A DNA stretch of 53,208 nt from Legionella septentrionalis (GTDB lineage Bacteria; Pseudomonadota; Gammaproteobacteria; Legionellales; Legionellaceae): assembly GCF_003989745.1 (NCBI RefSeq), contig NZ_RZGS01000016.1:1-53208 (forward strand). The letters are read 5' to 3'. The translations under genes and the position numbers were made by a program. This document shows, piece by piece, positions 1 through 8,560 of the stretch; positions within the stretch are counted from its first letter, which is position 1; each line of letters begins with the position of its first letter. The notes below the pieces were generated by a model. The model was not told where the DNA came from, ran no database searches, and worked only from the letters and a program-made list of their open reading frames with translations.

Positions 1-58
1 CTTTAGGCTTTGGAAGTAATTTTTCTAAACGAGACCACATCTCGTCATCAATGACCAT
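1..58 (-). CDS. IS5-like transposase, N-terminal fragment (runs off window)
   Basis: Only the first 19 codons are inside the window, read leftward from an ATG at 56-58; the peptide is MVIDDEMWSRLEKLLPKPK. The pattern of an acidic start, then W, then a leucine-rich LxxLLP, is the usual N-terminus of IS5-family (DDE) transposases, so this is probably the start of an insertion-sequence transposase. The assignment rests on 19 residues and is moderate. It lies beside the 123-bp repeat at 95-217, which also occurs inverted at the other end of the window, as expected for a multi-copy mobile element. Confidence 0.5.
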   Translation of the reverse strand, partial: MVIDDEMWSRLEKLLPKPK

Positions 59-94
59 CCGTGACATTCCCTCTCCCCAACCCTCTCCCGCGAA

Positions 95-217
95 GGGCAT
101 CATCATACTATCAAAGCTCCTGTCGTGGGAGAGGGGGTAGATCGAAGTGAAATAGAAAAATTTGTGCTCAATTTAAGATGAAATCTTGGCTAAAAAACTT
201 TAGGGACGTTGCCTAAT
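95..217. repeat. Edge repeat, left copy (inverted relative to 53086-53208)
   Basis: This 123-bp stretch is nearly identical to the reverse complement of 53086-53208; I see about two substitutions, both near the outer end in the gctcctgtcg segment. The inner limit is sharp: homology stops at the ATTAGGCAACGTCCC end. It sits just upstream of a transposase start, so it is probably the end and 5' untranslated part of an insertion sequence. CCCTCTCCCGCGA at 81-93 and TCGTGGGAGAGGG at about 123-135 can form a hairpin (one G-T pair) across the repeat boundary. Confidence 0.85.
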
Positions 218-1057
218 AGCCAGCACGCTTTTTAGCCTGGCGATGGTTTCCGCATCATGTGGTGTTAAAGGTAAAGTGGCTAATGCAGCCGCTCTATATA
301 ATTTTTCCGTGGCAGAACCTTGCAGGGCATGTAAATGTTTGGCAATAGTAGACAGATCGCCGCGCTGCAAAGGGCCGGTGAGTGCTTCCTTGGGTGGGCT
401 TTTCTTTAGATTCGTCAAGCTTATTTGTAATAAATTATGAGTAATTTGCCGGGCGTGTTCTTCGCTAACATCGGATTCAATTAATAACTTAATGGCTGCA
501 TCCGCTAAAGTCACCACATAGTTTGAAGCCATGACCGCTGCAGCATGATAAATTGCTTTTTTTTCTGCATGGATGGTAAGGGTTAAGGCGCCCAGGTTTT
601 TAAATAAAATGCTTAAATAAGCAGTGGCCGCTGCATCTCCTTCCATGACGCAATGGCAGTTTTGAAATGCATCTTCCTGCATTTCTTCCGCAAAAGCCCT
701 TAAAGGATGGACGCTGGCCGTATGGCAACCTTGGCGTTGCAAGGGGGCGAGAACGCCGGAACCCAATACCCCGCTGCAATGTACGACCATGCTACCGGCG
801 GGAATAAGCTGCTCTTTTGCGAGTATCTCTGCAATAACTGCGATCGCATCATCCGGGGTGGTTATAAACACGATGCTGGCAGCTGGCATAGCATGAAATT
901 CATCGACGCTCTGTCCGCTCCCCAAATGCTGGATTATTTTTTCACCTTTAGCGAGAGAACGGTTGTAAAGGGTAAGCACGGTATCGGGATGTAGCTTAAG
1001 CAAGGCTTTTGCCAGACTTGAACCGAGGCGGCCTGCACCGATAATATTCACATTCAT
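200..1057 (-). CDS. Rossmann-fold / DUF2520 dehydrogenase-like protein
   Basis: The protein has an N-terminal Rossmann NAD(P)-binding domain (IIGAGRLGSSLAKALL at residues 4-19, a GxGxxG-type loop) and a C-terminal helical domain of the DUF2520 type containing HPLRAF and HAAAVMASNYVVTL. Such proteins resemble ketopantoate or pyrroline-carboxylate reductases but their substrate is not established. I place the start at the ATG at 1057, preceded by AGGAAG at good spacing; an in-frame TTG and ATG lie upstream but overlap the previous gene. The gene follows the spermidine-synthase-like gene, probably in one transcript. The last residues IRQRP and the stop codon are encoded by the edge repeat (95-217), so the original C-terminus was replaced when the element arrived. 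Confidence 0.8.
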   Translation of the reverse strand: MNVNIIGAGRLGSSLAKALLKLHPDTVLTLYNRSLAKGEKIIQHLGSGQSVDEFHAMPAASIVFITTPDDAIAVIAEILAKEQLIPAGSMVVHCSGVLGSGVLAPLQRQGCHTASVHPLRAFAEEMQEDAFQNCHCVMEGDAAATAYLSILFKNLGALTLTIHAEKKAIYHAAAVMASNYVVTLADAAIKLLIESDVSEEHARQITHNLLQISLTNLKKSPPKEALTGPLQRGDLSTIAKHLHALQGSATEKLYRAAALATLPLTPHDAETIARLKSVLAIRQRP

Positions 1058-1086
1058 ATTGTCTTCCTGCAAGGTTTTCATTTCAA

Positions 1087-2448
1087 TCAATGTTGACGGC
1101 TTTTAAAAAAATCCGTAGTGGCTCTGTTTAAATCATCGCGGTAAATCGTATCCGACGCTGCCACGTTCGGGCAAATATAAAGCATATTGGTCAAGGGGTA
1201 TTGCCAGTTGAAGGGGACAATGGCGCAATACGGAAAAACAGCATGGATGGTATTGAACACGGTTTGTGCATACTCATCATGAAATAACGGGTTGGCAATG
1301 ATATTAGCTATCATTAATCCTTGCGGGGCAAGGTGCTGCCTTATGGCGGCAAAGTATTCTGCCGTTAATAAAGAAGGTGGAATAGTTGCCTGATGGCTGT
1401 ATACGTCGGAAATAATTACATCAAAAATTTCGGTTTTTTGCTGCAAGTAACGGCGGGCATCCTGGCCGACAAATTTACCGCGCACTGATGCATTTAAAAA
1501 ATATTGTTCAGCCAAATCTTTGATGGCAGGGTCAATATCCACATAAGTTACTTTATTATCATGGTTCCCGGCTGCAGTAAGCGTAAAACCGCCAGCGCCA
1601 ATCACCAGTATTTTTTTATGGCGCAGCTTTAACTCATTAAACAATAAATGGCGAATGTATTCGATGTATGGGAAGGCTTTTTTGTCAGCGGCCAGCAATG
1701 AACTGCTGGATTCATTAATCTGAAATAACTTGCCCAATTCGCCCGTGTCAATCACTTTGTAATTCCCATAATTATTGGTGCGTTTAAATTGCGTGCTTTC
1801 TACGTTTACATTAAGAAACCAAATAAAAATCAATGCCAGCAAGAAGGGAAGAAGCGATAACATGGTCGAGCCATTGTAAGAGCGCAAACTAACCATCAGT
1901 AAAAAAAGCAAGCCGCAATTAATGACAACCGTTAAAGCTACTCCTAAATATTGGAATAAAAGCAAGGAAGTCAGCAAGGCTCCCAAAAACGAGCCTATCG
2001 TGCTTAAAAATAACGCTCGCCCGCTGATGTGGCTTATGCGCTGCTGTTGGTTAAACAGGTTCGTGGTGATGGGGATAGTCTGCCCTAGCCAGTAAACGAT
2101 AGGAGCTAAAACAAACAATAAATAAAGTGACAAGCTAAGTAGAAAGGGTAAGTCTGCCTTATAAATGCTGAAATAATAAAACCCGGCAATGAATACATAG
2201 CTCAAGCCTATCCCGATAAATAACATGCTGCAGGCAAAATTACGTTTAAGCTCTTTAAAAAAATCCTGCTGATAGCTGCCGCCGCGCCAATATCCCAATG
2301 CTAGAAACAGCAGGAAAACGCCGATGATGATGCTGGTGATCAAGACGCTGCCTCCGTAGAAAGGGAGCAGTTGGCGAATGGTCAGCACTTCAACCGAAAT
2401 GGTTACAAATCCTTCCAGCAGCAAAATTGTAAATAATATATTGAGCAT
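1087..2448 (-). CDS. Membrane-anchored spermidine-synthase-like protein
   Basis: A 453-residue protein with about six or seven hydrophobic segments in residues 1-215, followed by a spermidine-synthase/methyltransferase-type Rossmann domain. The nucleotide-binding loop is IGAGGF (about 284-289), the acidic end of the next strand is DIDP (304-307), and the catalytic-region acidic motif is SDVYS (347-351). Fusions of a membrane module with an aminopropyltransferase-like domain are widespread; some may make polyamines or related products, but the substrate here is unknown. The start ATG at 2448 has a weak ribosome site. Its stop lies 30 bp before the start of the DUF2520 gene, suggesting co-transcription. 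Confidence 0.8.
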   Translation of the reverse strand: MLNILFTILLLEGFVTISVEVLTIRQLLPFYGGSVLITSIIIGVFLLFLALGYWRGGSYQQDFFKELKRNFACSMLFIGIGLSYVFIAGFYYFSIYKADLPFLLSLSLYLLFVLAPIVYWLGQTIPITTNLFNQQQRISHISGRALFLSTIGSFLGALLTSLLLFQYLGVALTVVINCGLLFLLMVSLRSYNGSTMLSLLPFLLALIFIWFLNVNVESTQFKRTNNYGNYKVIDTGELGKLFQINESSSSLLAADKKAFPYIEYIRHLLFNELKLRHKKILVIGAGGFTLTAAGNHDNKVTYVDIDPAIKDLAEQYFLNASVRGKFVGQDARRYLQQKTEIFDVIISDVYSHQATIPPSLLTAEYFAAIRQHLAPQGLMIANIIANPLFHDEYAQTVFNTIHAVFPYCAIVPFNWQYPLTNMLYICPNVAASDTIYRDDLNRATTDFFKSRQH

Positions 2449-2660
2449 GTAGTGCCATTCTCATTTTTTTGGCAATCTAGATTCTAGTAAAAAAAGCACT
2501 TCCAAGCTATGCAAAATACCGCAATTGAGTAAAGGATGGTTGTAAATCAGCCTGGTAATCTTGGATTTTGGCTCTAAACCGTTCAGCTGCACTGGAAAAA
2601 AGTATAAAATGTTTGCATTGTCATACCTAATCCCATTAGTAGGGTTAACAGGCGCATTAG

Positions 2661-3896
2661 ATGAAACGTTCAGCCTTTTTCATTGTATTGGCTATGGTAT
2701 TTTTAGAGTGGCTGGATTTCAGTCTTTATCTTTATTTAGCCAAAGCTGTCTTTGCAGCAGAGTTTTTCCCTGTTTCCACCCATAGTTTAATGCTCACCTT
2801 TGCTTTATTCGCCGCAGCTTATTTAGCCCGCCCATTAGGTGGTTGGCTATTTGGCCGGGAAGCGGATAAAAACGGCCGGCGCAAGCCCATGGTATTTTCT
2901 GCAGCATTGATGGGATTGGCTACGCTCGGTATTTGTTTACTGCCGGGGTATGCTAAGTGGGGGGTGGCCGCTACCTGGTGCCTGCTTGTTTTGCGTTTAC
3001 TGCAAGGATTGGCTTTGGGCGGAGAAGTGAACACATCGGCGATGTTTTTAGTGGAGCATACCCCGCAAAAGCCTTTATATGCAGGCAGTCTGGTAGCCGC
3101 AAGTGGTGCGGCTGGAATGTTTACTGGCGGAGCATTGGCCGCGTTCATACAATTTACCGACGTCTCATGGATGTGGCGGATTGTATTTGCATTGGTCGGT
3201 GTGCTTTCACTCTGGGTTTGCCGTTTGCGTAAACAATTAAGCGAATCGCCGGAATTTAAAAAAATGTATTCGGCAAAAATTGAACGTGTTTGGCGTTTGC
3301 ATTGGCGCGGATTGCTTAATATTGCCGCGCTAGGGGCATTTGTAAGCGTAACAGTTTATATATGCAATGTATTTTGGCTGTCTTTTGCAATGGAGCAGCA
3401 AGTATGGGATAAAGTCACTTGCGCATGGATAGGTTCGTTTGCGCAGCTTAGTTCTGCGCTGCTTGCGCTACCCATTGCTTTTTTGACTAAACCAGCGCGA
3501 GCTCGCCAATTGCTGCGAGGTAGTATGATTTTGCTCGCCTGCGTTGCCCCTGTTTTATTCTGTGCCACAGCTCAAATTATAAAGCCGCTTATCTTGGTTT
3601 CCCTGATGGGATATGTGATAGTTAATGGCTTGATTTGTTCGGCGATGTACTATTTTCTTTATCAACAATTACCTGCCGAATATCGCTGCTGGGGTGTTTC
3701 TACCATTTGGGCTATGGCCGCCAGCATCGGCGCAGCAAGCTTGCCTTTCGCCGAACATATGGTAAGCAAGGCCGAAATTTACTGGCTTCCAGGAGTTTTA
3801 GTCAGTTTCGTTGCCCTAACTGCTTTTTTTGTGCTAAGACTTAATAAAGGATTGGAACCACGTTCTTTTCTTCCGCAGGCTGTACAATCACGCTAA
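2661..3896 (+). CDS. MFS transporter, metabolite:H+ symporter type
   Basis: A 411-residue integral membrane protein with about 12 hydrophobic segments. It carries the MFS loop 2-3 signature region (RPLGGWLFGREADKNGRRK, about residues 57-75) and RLLQGLALGGE in the fifth segment, which are features of the MHS subfamily (ProP, KgtP, ShiA and relatives). Substrates of that family are osmolytes, dicarboxylates or other small acids; nothing here identifies which. It is divergent from the spermidine-synthase-like gene; the 212-bp gap between them must carry both promoters, and a TATAAA-like element lies at about 2604-2609. The next gene, psd, follows after 48 bp. Confidence 0.85.
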   Translation: MKRSAFFIVLAMVFLEWLDFSLYLYLAKAVFAAEFFPVSTHSLMLTFALFAAAYLARPLGGWLFGREADKNGRRKPMVFSAALMGLATLGICLLPGYAKWGVAATWCLLVLRLLQGLALGGEVNTSAMFLVEHTPQKPLYAGSLVAASGAAGMFTGGALAAFIQFTDVSWMWRIVFALVGVLSLWVCRLRKQLSESPEFKKMYSAKIERVWRLHWRGLLNIAALGAFVSVTVYICNVFWLSFAMEQQVWDKVTCAWIGSFAQLSSALLALPIAFLTKPARARQLLRGSMILLACVAPVLFCATAQIIKPLILVSLMGYVIVNGLICSAMYYFLYQQLPAEYRCWGVSTIWAMAASIGAASLPFAEHMVSKAEIYWLPGVLVSFVALTAFFVLRLNKGLEPRSFLPQAVQSR

Positions 3897-3944
3897 CATT
3901 GAATTGGAAGCCGCTATTTCGCGGTATGACTTGTAATTTTTTGA

Positions 3945-4808
3945 ATGAATATAATGCTTTCTGATTATTTAAAAACTTTTCCGCAATTCGTTTTGCCCAA
4001 ACGCGCCCTCACAGCCTTTGCCGGTTGTCTCGCCAATGTAAAAAATCCCGCGGTTAAAAACCAGCTGATCCGGCATTTTATTCGCCGCTTCGCAGTGGAC
4101 ATGACGGAAGCGCGTGAAGAGCGTCCCGAGCAATACGCTTGTTTTAATGATTTCTTTATTCGCCAATTAAAACCGGAATGCAGACCATTGGCTAGCGCCG
4201 ATATTTTATCGCCTGTAGACGGGTTTATAAGCGAACTCGGGGAAATTAATGCCGGCAAGTTATTGCAAGCCAAGGGTTGGTATTATTCTGTGCAAGAGTT
4301 ATTGGCGGGTGATGAGCAAAAGAGCAAACAATTTGCGCATGGCCGTTTCGCCACGCTTTATTTATCGCCAAAAGATTACCATCGCGTGCATATGCCGATA
4401 GATGCTGTTTTAAAAGAAATGATTTATGTGCCGGGTAAATTATTTTCAGTGCAACCCGCTACGGCGCGCGTTATCCCCAGATTATTTGCGCGCAATGAAC
4501 GCTTGGTGGTTTATTTTGAAACAAAAATCGGCCCAATGGCGATGGTTCTGGTAGGGGCAACCATTGTTGGCGGCATTGGTACCAGTTGGCATGGCGATAT
4601 CATGCGCGGGCGTAAGCCAGCCCAGTATGTGTACCCAGAAGAGGGTGAAAATGCATATGCTTTATCGCAAGCCCAGGAAATGGGTTATTTCAAATTGGGC
4701 TCAACCGTTATTTTAATGTTTGCCGAAGGGCAATCCATGCAATGGTTAGAACAATTGCATGCCGGAAAACAGATTCGTTTCGGAGAAGCATTTGGCAGAA
4801 TCAAATAA
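3945..4808 (+). CDS. psd: Phosphatidylserine decarboxylase proenzyme
   Basis: Makes phosphatidylethanolamine from phosphatidylserine at the inner membrane. The 287-residue product has the usual bacterial length. The C-terminal [12 protein letters not shown] contains the LGST motif, where self-cleavage before Ser creates the pyruvoyl cofactor and splits the protein into alpha and beta chains. The conserved SPVDG and [13 protein letters not shown] segments of the beta chain are also present. Two in-frame ATGs, 3945 and 3954, are both possible starts; neither has a strong ribosome site. It follows the MHS transporter closely and may share its transcript. Confidence 0.95.
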   Translation: MNIMLSDYLKTFPQFVLPKRALTAFAGCLANVKNPAVKNQLIRHFIRRFAVDMTEAREERPEQYACFNDFFIRQLKPECRPLASADILSPVDGFISELGEINAGKLLQAKGWYYSVQELLAGDEQKSKQFAHGRFATLYLSPKDYHRVHMPIDAVLKEMIYVPGKLFSVQPATARVIPRLFARNERLVVYFETKIGPMAMVLVGATIVGGIGTSWHGDIMRGRKPAQYVYPEEGENAYALSQAQEMGYFKLGSTVILMFAEGQSMQWLEQLHAGKQIRFGEAFGRIK

Positions 4809-4876
4809 TTGCAGATTTCAGTTTTAAGCGGTATATACTTAAACATAAGCGGGAAGTTAAACCCTGGGAGTTCGAA

Positions 4877-5134
4877 GTGACCGATTATATTTATAAAGGC
4901 TTTAAAATTTCTTATAAAATCGTGGCAACTGAAGTTGATAAAAATCTTTACAAAGCCGATGGCTCTGTAACTTATCTGTTAAATAGAGGCCCTAAAACCT
5001 ACACTCCTGTAAAATTTCACACCGAATATGAAACTTATAACGGTGCAGAATACGAAATTAAAAAATTACTTGAAAATTACGTCGATTTTGAATTGAAAAG
5101 CTTTTATGAGATGAATAAAGAAAAAGCAAGATAA
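4877..5134 (+). CDS. Small conserved protein of unknown function
   Basis: An 85-residue hydrophilic protein with alternating aromatic/charged beta-type segments (DYIYKGFKISYKIV) and a charged helical C-terminus. I choose the GTG at 4877 because GGGAG at 4866-4870 lies seven bases upstream, whereas the longer in-frame reading would overlap psd and has no ribosome site. I do not recognise a family. It is the last gene before the CRISPR array and may be the last gene of the core chromosome on this side of the island. Confidence 0.65.
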   Translation: MTDYIYKGFKISYKIVATEVDKNLYKADGSVTYLLNRGPKTYTPVKFHTEYETYNGAEYEIKKLLENYVDFELKSFYEMNKEKAR

Positions 5135-5262
5135 AGCTTACGATTATCTCATGTAAAAAGAGCGTGCAGCAATTTGAAATCCTGATGTAAACAATAAGCG
5201 ATCCTAGTAATTTTGCTCCTGTTTAGAACTTATCTAATGCAATAAAATTCAGCACACTGGCG

Positions 5263-5292
5263 CTCATGTTTAAGCAGACGCATAAACATGAG
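5263..5292. repeat. Perfect 10-bp inverted repeat beyond the CRISPR trailer
   Basis: CTCATGTTTA (5263-5272) and TAAACATGAG (5283-5292) form a perfect 10-bp stem with a 10-base loop. It lies 11 bp beyond the degenerate terminal CRISPR repeat, in the direction of array transcription (leftward). It has no T-tract on either strand, so it is not a classical terminator. It may fold the 3' end of the pre-crRNA or be unrelated. Confidence 0.6.
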
Positions 5293-5303
5293 TATATCCA
5301 ATA

Positions 5304-6832
5304 TGTTTAAACTGTCTGTACTGCGGAGAACACGGCAATACCATATCAAGCACAAATCCAGACTTTCTAAGCCGCCTGTACGGCGGAGAACCAGAAGATT
5401 TCAATTGAAACTATGTTTCGAGGTTTCTAAGCCGCCTGTACGGCGGAGAACTTAAATAGTCATGCACTTCCCAGTCTTCATAATTTCTAAGCCGCCTGTA
5501 CGGCGGAGAACGATGGAAGCCTAGATTTGATAAGATGAATGACTTTCTAAGCCGCCTGTACGGCGGAGAACCAGTGACAATTAATGGCGTAATCTCTATC
5601 ACTTTTCTAAGCCGCCTGTACGGCGGAGAACGGCGTGAGTTGGATATTTGCTGGAGCGTTTTCTTTCTAAGCCGCCTGTACGGCGGAGAACGAGCTGAAC
5701 GATCTTGTCTATGGACATCAAGATTTCTAAGCCGCCTGTACGGCGGAGAACTTAGCTGCTAGTGAGTATAATGCGACCCCTATTTTCTAAGCCGCCTGTA
5801 CGGCGGAGAACTGGATATTTAAAAACATTTGATTCCGGCACTGTTTCTAAGCCGCCTGTACGGCGGAGAACCTGTGTCGGCTTTTCCGACTGTTGGGCTG
5901 TATTTTCTAAGCCGCCTGTACGGCGGAGAACACCTCTTAGTATGGGATGTCGTCATCTTCATCTTTTCTAAGCCGCCTGTACGGCGGAGAACTTTTGGAA
6001 TAATCGTATCGACCAGAATATCACTTTCTAAGCCGCCTGTACGGCGGAGAACTAGGACATATACAATGTAATGCCATGTTCTTATTTCTAAGCCGCCTGT
6101 ACGGCGGAGAACGTGTACTTAGCAAACTTTTCTCAACAGGCAATTTTCTAAGCCGCCTGTACGGCGGAGAACCAGGGGGATGTCATGTTTAGGTACTTAT
6201 CTCTTTTCTAAGCCGCCTGTACGGCGGAGAACTTACTATGTGGGGGGGAAACTAGCTGCTCAATTTTCTAAGCCGCCTGTACGGCGGAGAACACCCAATG
6301 AGGGGGGACTTAATCCATTAAACCTTTCTAAGCCGCCTGTACGGCGGAGAACGTCTTCAGCTCTATCACAAGCCATCACACCTGTTTCTAAGCCGCCTGT
6401 ACGGCGGAGAACTCCAGGACACGTTCGTATTCACTGGCCTAAATTTTCTAAGCCGCCTGTACGGCGGAGAACTTCTCTGTGGAAACATATCGAAGACATC
6501 GGGATTTCTAAGCCGCCTGTACGGCGGAGAACGCTTGCACGCAGGCAGAAAGTCCGCTCCTTCTTTTCTAAGCCGCCTGTACGGCGGAGAACAAATTGCA
6601 AGAAAGGATAGGCGACCAATGTGGTTTCTAAGCCGCCTGTACGGCGGAGAACTTTATATTTATATCGTAACTCTCCATATCCATTTTCTAAGCCGCCTGT
6701 ACGGCGGAGAACTCTTTAGTGCCTTTGTCGTAAGAAGACAGACTTTTCTAAGCCGCCTGTACGGCGGAGAACTACTTGAAAGATAAACTAAAACAATTTA
6801 GTAATTTCTAAGCCGCCTGTACGGCGGAGAAC
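5304..6832 (-). CRISPR. Type I-F CRISPR array, 26 repeats (last degenerate), 25 spacers
   Basis: Twenty-five identical 28-bp repeats start at 5364 and recur every 60 bp (61 bp once, between 5904 and 5965), with the last at 6805-6832. A 26th repeat at 5304-5331 matches at about 22 of 28 positions. Read on the minus strand, each repeat has a CCGCC/GGCGG stem around a GTACA loop and ends in the 8-base handle CTTAGAAA, which is the Cas6f (Csy4) substrate form of type I-F. Spacers are 32 bp except one of 33 bp (5932-5964), and all differ. The decayed repeat marks the trailer (oldest) end on the left, so new spacers enter at 6805 next to the leader. The array is read in the same direction as the cas genes. 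Confidence 0.99.
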
Positions 6833-6961
6833 AGTTTTATTTTAGAAAGAAAAAATTAATTTTCAAAAGGATAAATAAGATTAAGTTATTTAACCCTAAT
6901 TTTATTGAAATATAAAATTATATAAAAAACAGAATGTTATATATCAGGGCAAAAAAAGGGG
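6833..6961 (-). promoter_or_regulatory. CRISPR leader
   Basis: A very A+T-rich 129-bp stretch between the first repeat and the cas6f stop codon, on the side where array transcription should begin. On the minus strand it contains a TATAAT (plus-strand 6917-6922), a plausible -10 element; no good -35 hexamer is seen at standard spacing. In type I-F systems the leader carries the array promoter and the sequences that direct spacer integration. Long A/T tracts would suit bending by IHF, but I cannot point to a definite IHF site. Confidence 0.75.
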
Positions 6962-7516
6962 TCAAAACCAGGGAATAGTTGCATGAGCGCTTAATCCATA
7001 TTGGTTAAATTTCCCTATTACTGCGACCTCCTTAAAGTCACTGTGGTGAATAAATAACTTGAAATTTTGGCCGGTGGATTGGCTCGTTAATAATAAAAAA
7101 GGCAAGTTAATTTTAAATGGTTCTCTTTGATGAATGGTGAGTTGCGCTTCCTGTTCAGTGAGCCAGCCCTTTTTGACTGAGCGCCTGCGTAGTTGCTCTG
7201 CGCTTTTTTTCTGATGCACCCGCGAAACTGTACGGTACTGAACATTACTGGGCACAGGTCGAACCATACTGATAACCGTATAATCCTTCATGCCTTTCAT
7301 CCAGTGTGCTTGCATTAGGTTTTCAAGAGCAATAGATTCTCCGTGTAATCTTAAACAATCGCCAAGAACATTTGTTACATGCGGAAAACTGACACCAATT
7401 GAATGCGAATTTAACTTAACCAGATGGCGGTGCAGTTTATTAAAAAGGGCATTCATCAGTATGCTTTCGGAAAACTCCGGATCGGGTTGTAGGGTAATGT
7501 CGAGATAGTGATTCAT
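6962..7516 (-). CDS. cas6f: CRISPR RNA endonuclease Cas6f (Csy4)
   Basis: Cuts the pre-crRNA at the base of each repeat hairpin and stays bound to the 3' hairpin of the mature guide in the Csy complex. The 184-residue protein has the general-base His at position 29 (NKLHRH), the arginine-rich RNA-binding helix (EQLRRRSVKKG, 107-117), the SQSTGQNF segment (145-152) that holds the catalytic Ser, and the NQYGL...TIPWF C-terminus typical of Csy4. Start ATG at 7516 follows AAGGAG. It is the last cas gene, 12 bp after cas7f, and borders the array leader. Confidence 0.97.
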   Translation of the reverse strand: MNHYLDITLQPDPEFSESILMNALFNKLHRHLVKLNSHSIGVSFPHVTNVLGDCLRLHGESIALENLMQAHWMKGMKDYTVISMVRPVPSNVQYRTVSRVHQKKSAEQLRRRSVKKGWLTEQEAQLTIHQREPFKINLPFLLLTSQSTGQNFKLFIHHSDFKEVAVIGKFNQYGLSAHATIPWF

Positions 7517-7528
7517 GGTTGCCTCTCC

Positions 7529-8560
7529 TTACTCAGATTTTTCACCATACACCCCCCCTCTGATAAGACATGCTATAACGAAGTGTTGTTCGTCTTCTGT
7601 CGGTACTTTATTTTTCACGACCCAACCATCAAAAAGCGTATAAAAATCTTTCTTTTCCTTAGGCTGACGGTAAGCTATGCCACGATTAGTTACTGCACCG
7701 AAAGGCTCGATGGCAATCGGGCCTAGCGAATTATCATCTGCATACCAAGTGTCAATGGTGCGCAGTGCATTGCCAATTTTTTGTGAATGCAAGCCGGCAG
7801 TGCCATTAACCTGGTAAAGGATTTTACTTTTCTCCCCTTTTCTATTGCTTTTATCGAGAATCAATTCCTGTGAAGGGAATATTTCCTGGCCGTGCCCCAG
7901 TAATGCATATGCATCTATATTGAAAAAAACAAATGCGTCGCTCTGCAATCCTTTTTGTATGACTGCAGCTAATTCTTCCAACTCAGGATTAGTATAAGCA
8001 AAGTTGCGCAGGGCAACGCTGTGCGCATCAAACACCCAAGTTTTTGCAGGTCTTTGTTCTAGCATTTGCGTGACGTGAACTTCAATCTTTTCAGCTTCAA
8101 AGCGATTGCGCCACAAGTAGCGGCCATTGGCAAGGTTATGTGCGTACCGCTTGGCAAGCTCTTTAAACTGATAGGTTTGTGCGTAGTTTGTAATCACTTG
8201 TTGCAGTACCTTAAGGTATTCAGGATTATCACAGGTCGATGGTTCGGGGAGGTTGCCTAACACGCGAAGGCTAAAGCTAAGTTTTAGCGTATCCGCATCA
8301 AAGGGCAAGGATGCGACATCTACACGCTGCAAATTAGGCTTTCGAATCTCAGCATCCAATTTTGCAGGATCGTTACTGATAGCATTTTTTTGCCGGTTTG
8401 AAATTGTACCGCGAATGGCTTTTTCAGTTACAGGAATAGGTTTCCACTTGGCAAGGTTGTGACGATCTGTCCAATTTCCGCTATACAGCAAGCCGTCTGA
8501 ATTGGCTAATTTGCGTTCAAATGACAATACACTTGCTGTTTTAATGTGTTCCTGATTCAC
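7529..8560 (-). CDS. cas7f: Type I-F Cascade backbone protein Cas7f (Csy3)
   Basis: Six copies of this protein form the helical backbone that holds the crRNA spacer in the I-F surveillance complex. The 343-residue product starts with the characteristic [19 protein letters not shown] segment and has the family length. The C-terminal region contains [11 protein letters not shown] and a final short helix as in other Csy3 proteins. It overlaps the end of cas5f by 20 bp, which implies translational coupling, and is followed 12 bp later by cas6f. Confidence 0.97.
   Translation of the reverse strand: MNQEHIKTASVLSFERKLANSDGLLYSGNWTDRHNLAKWKPIPVTEKAIRGTISNRQKNAISNDPAKLDAEIRKPNLQRVDVASLPFDADTLKLSFSLRVLGNLPEPSTCDNPEYLKVLQQVITNYAQTYQFKELAKRYAHNLANGRYLWRNRFEAEKIEVHVTQMLEQRPAKTWVFDAHSVALRNFAYTNPELEELAAVIQKGLQSDAFVFFNIDAYALLGHGQEIFPSQELILDKSNRKGEKSKILYQVNGTAGLHSQKIGNALRTIDTWYADDNSLGPIAIEPFGAVTNRGIAYRQPKEKKDFYTLFDGWVVKNKVPTEDEQHFVIACLIRGGVYGEKSE

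Noticed and set aside
5135-5303. A direct repeat of the tRNA-Leu 3' end as a left attachment site
   Set aside because: I read this stretch for CCGAGAAGAGGACTCGAA-like sequence on both strands and found none.
5411-6786. Several long open frames inside the CRISPR array with repeating motifs such as FLSRLYGGE and SKPPVRRRT
   Set aside because: They are the 28-bp repeat read in different frames, joined by random spacer codons; no ribosome sites and no protein logic.
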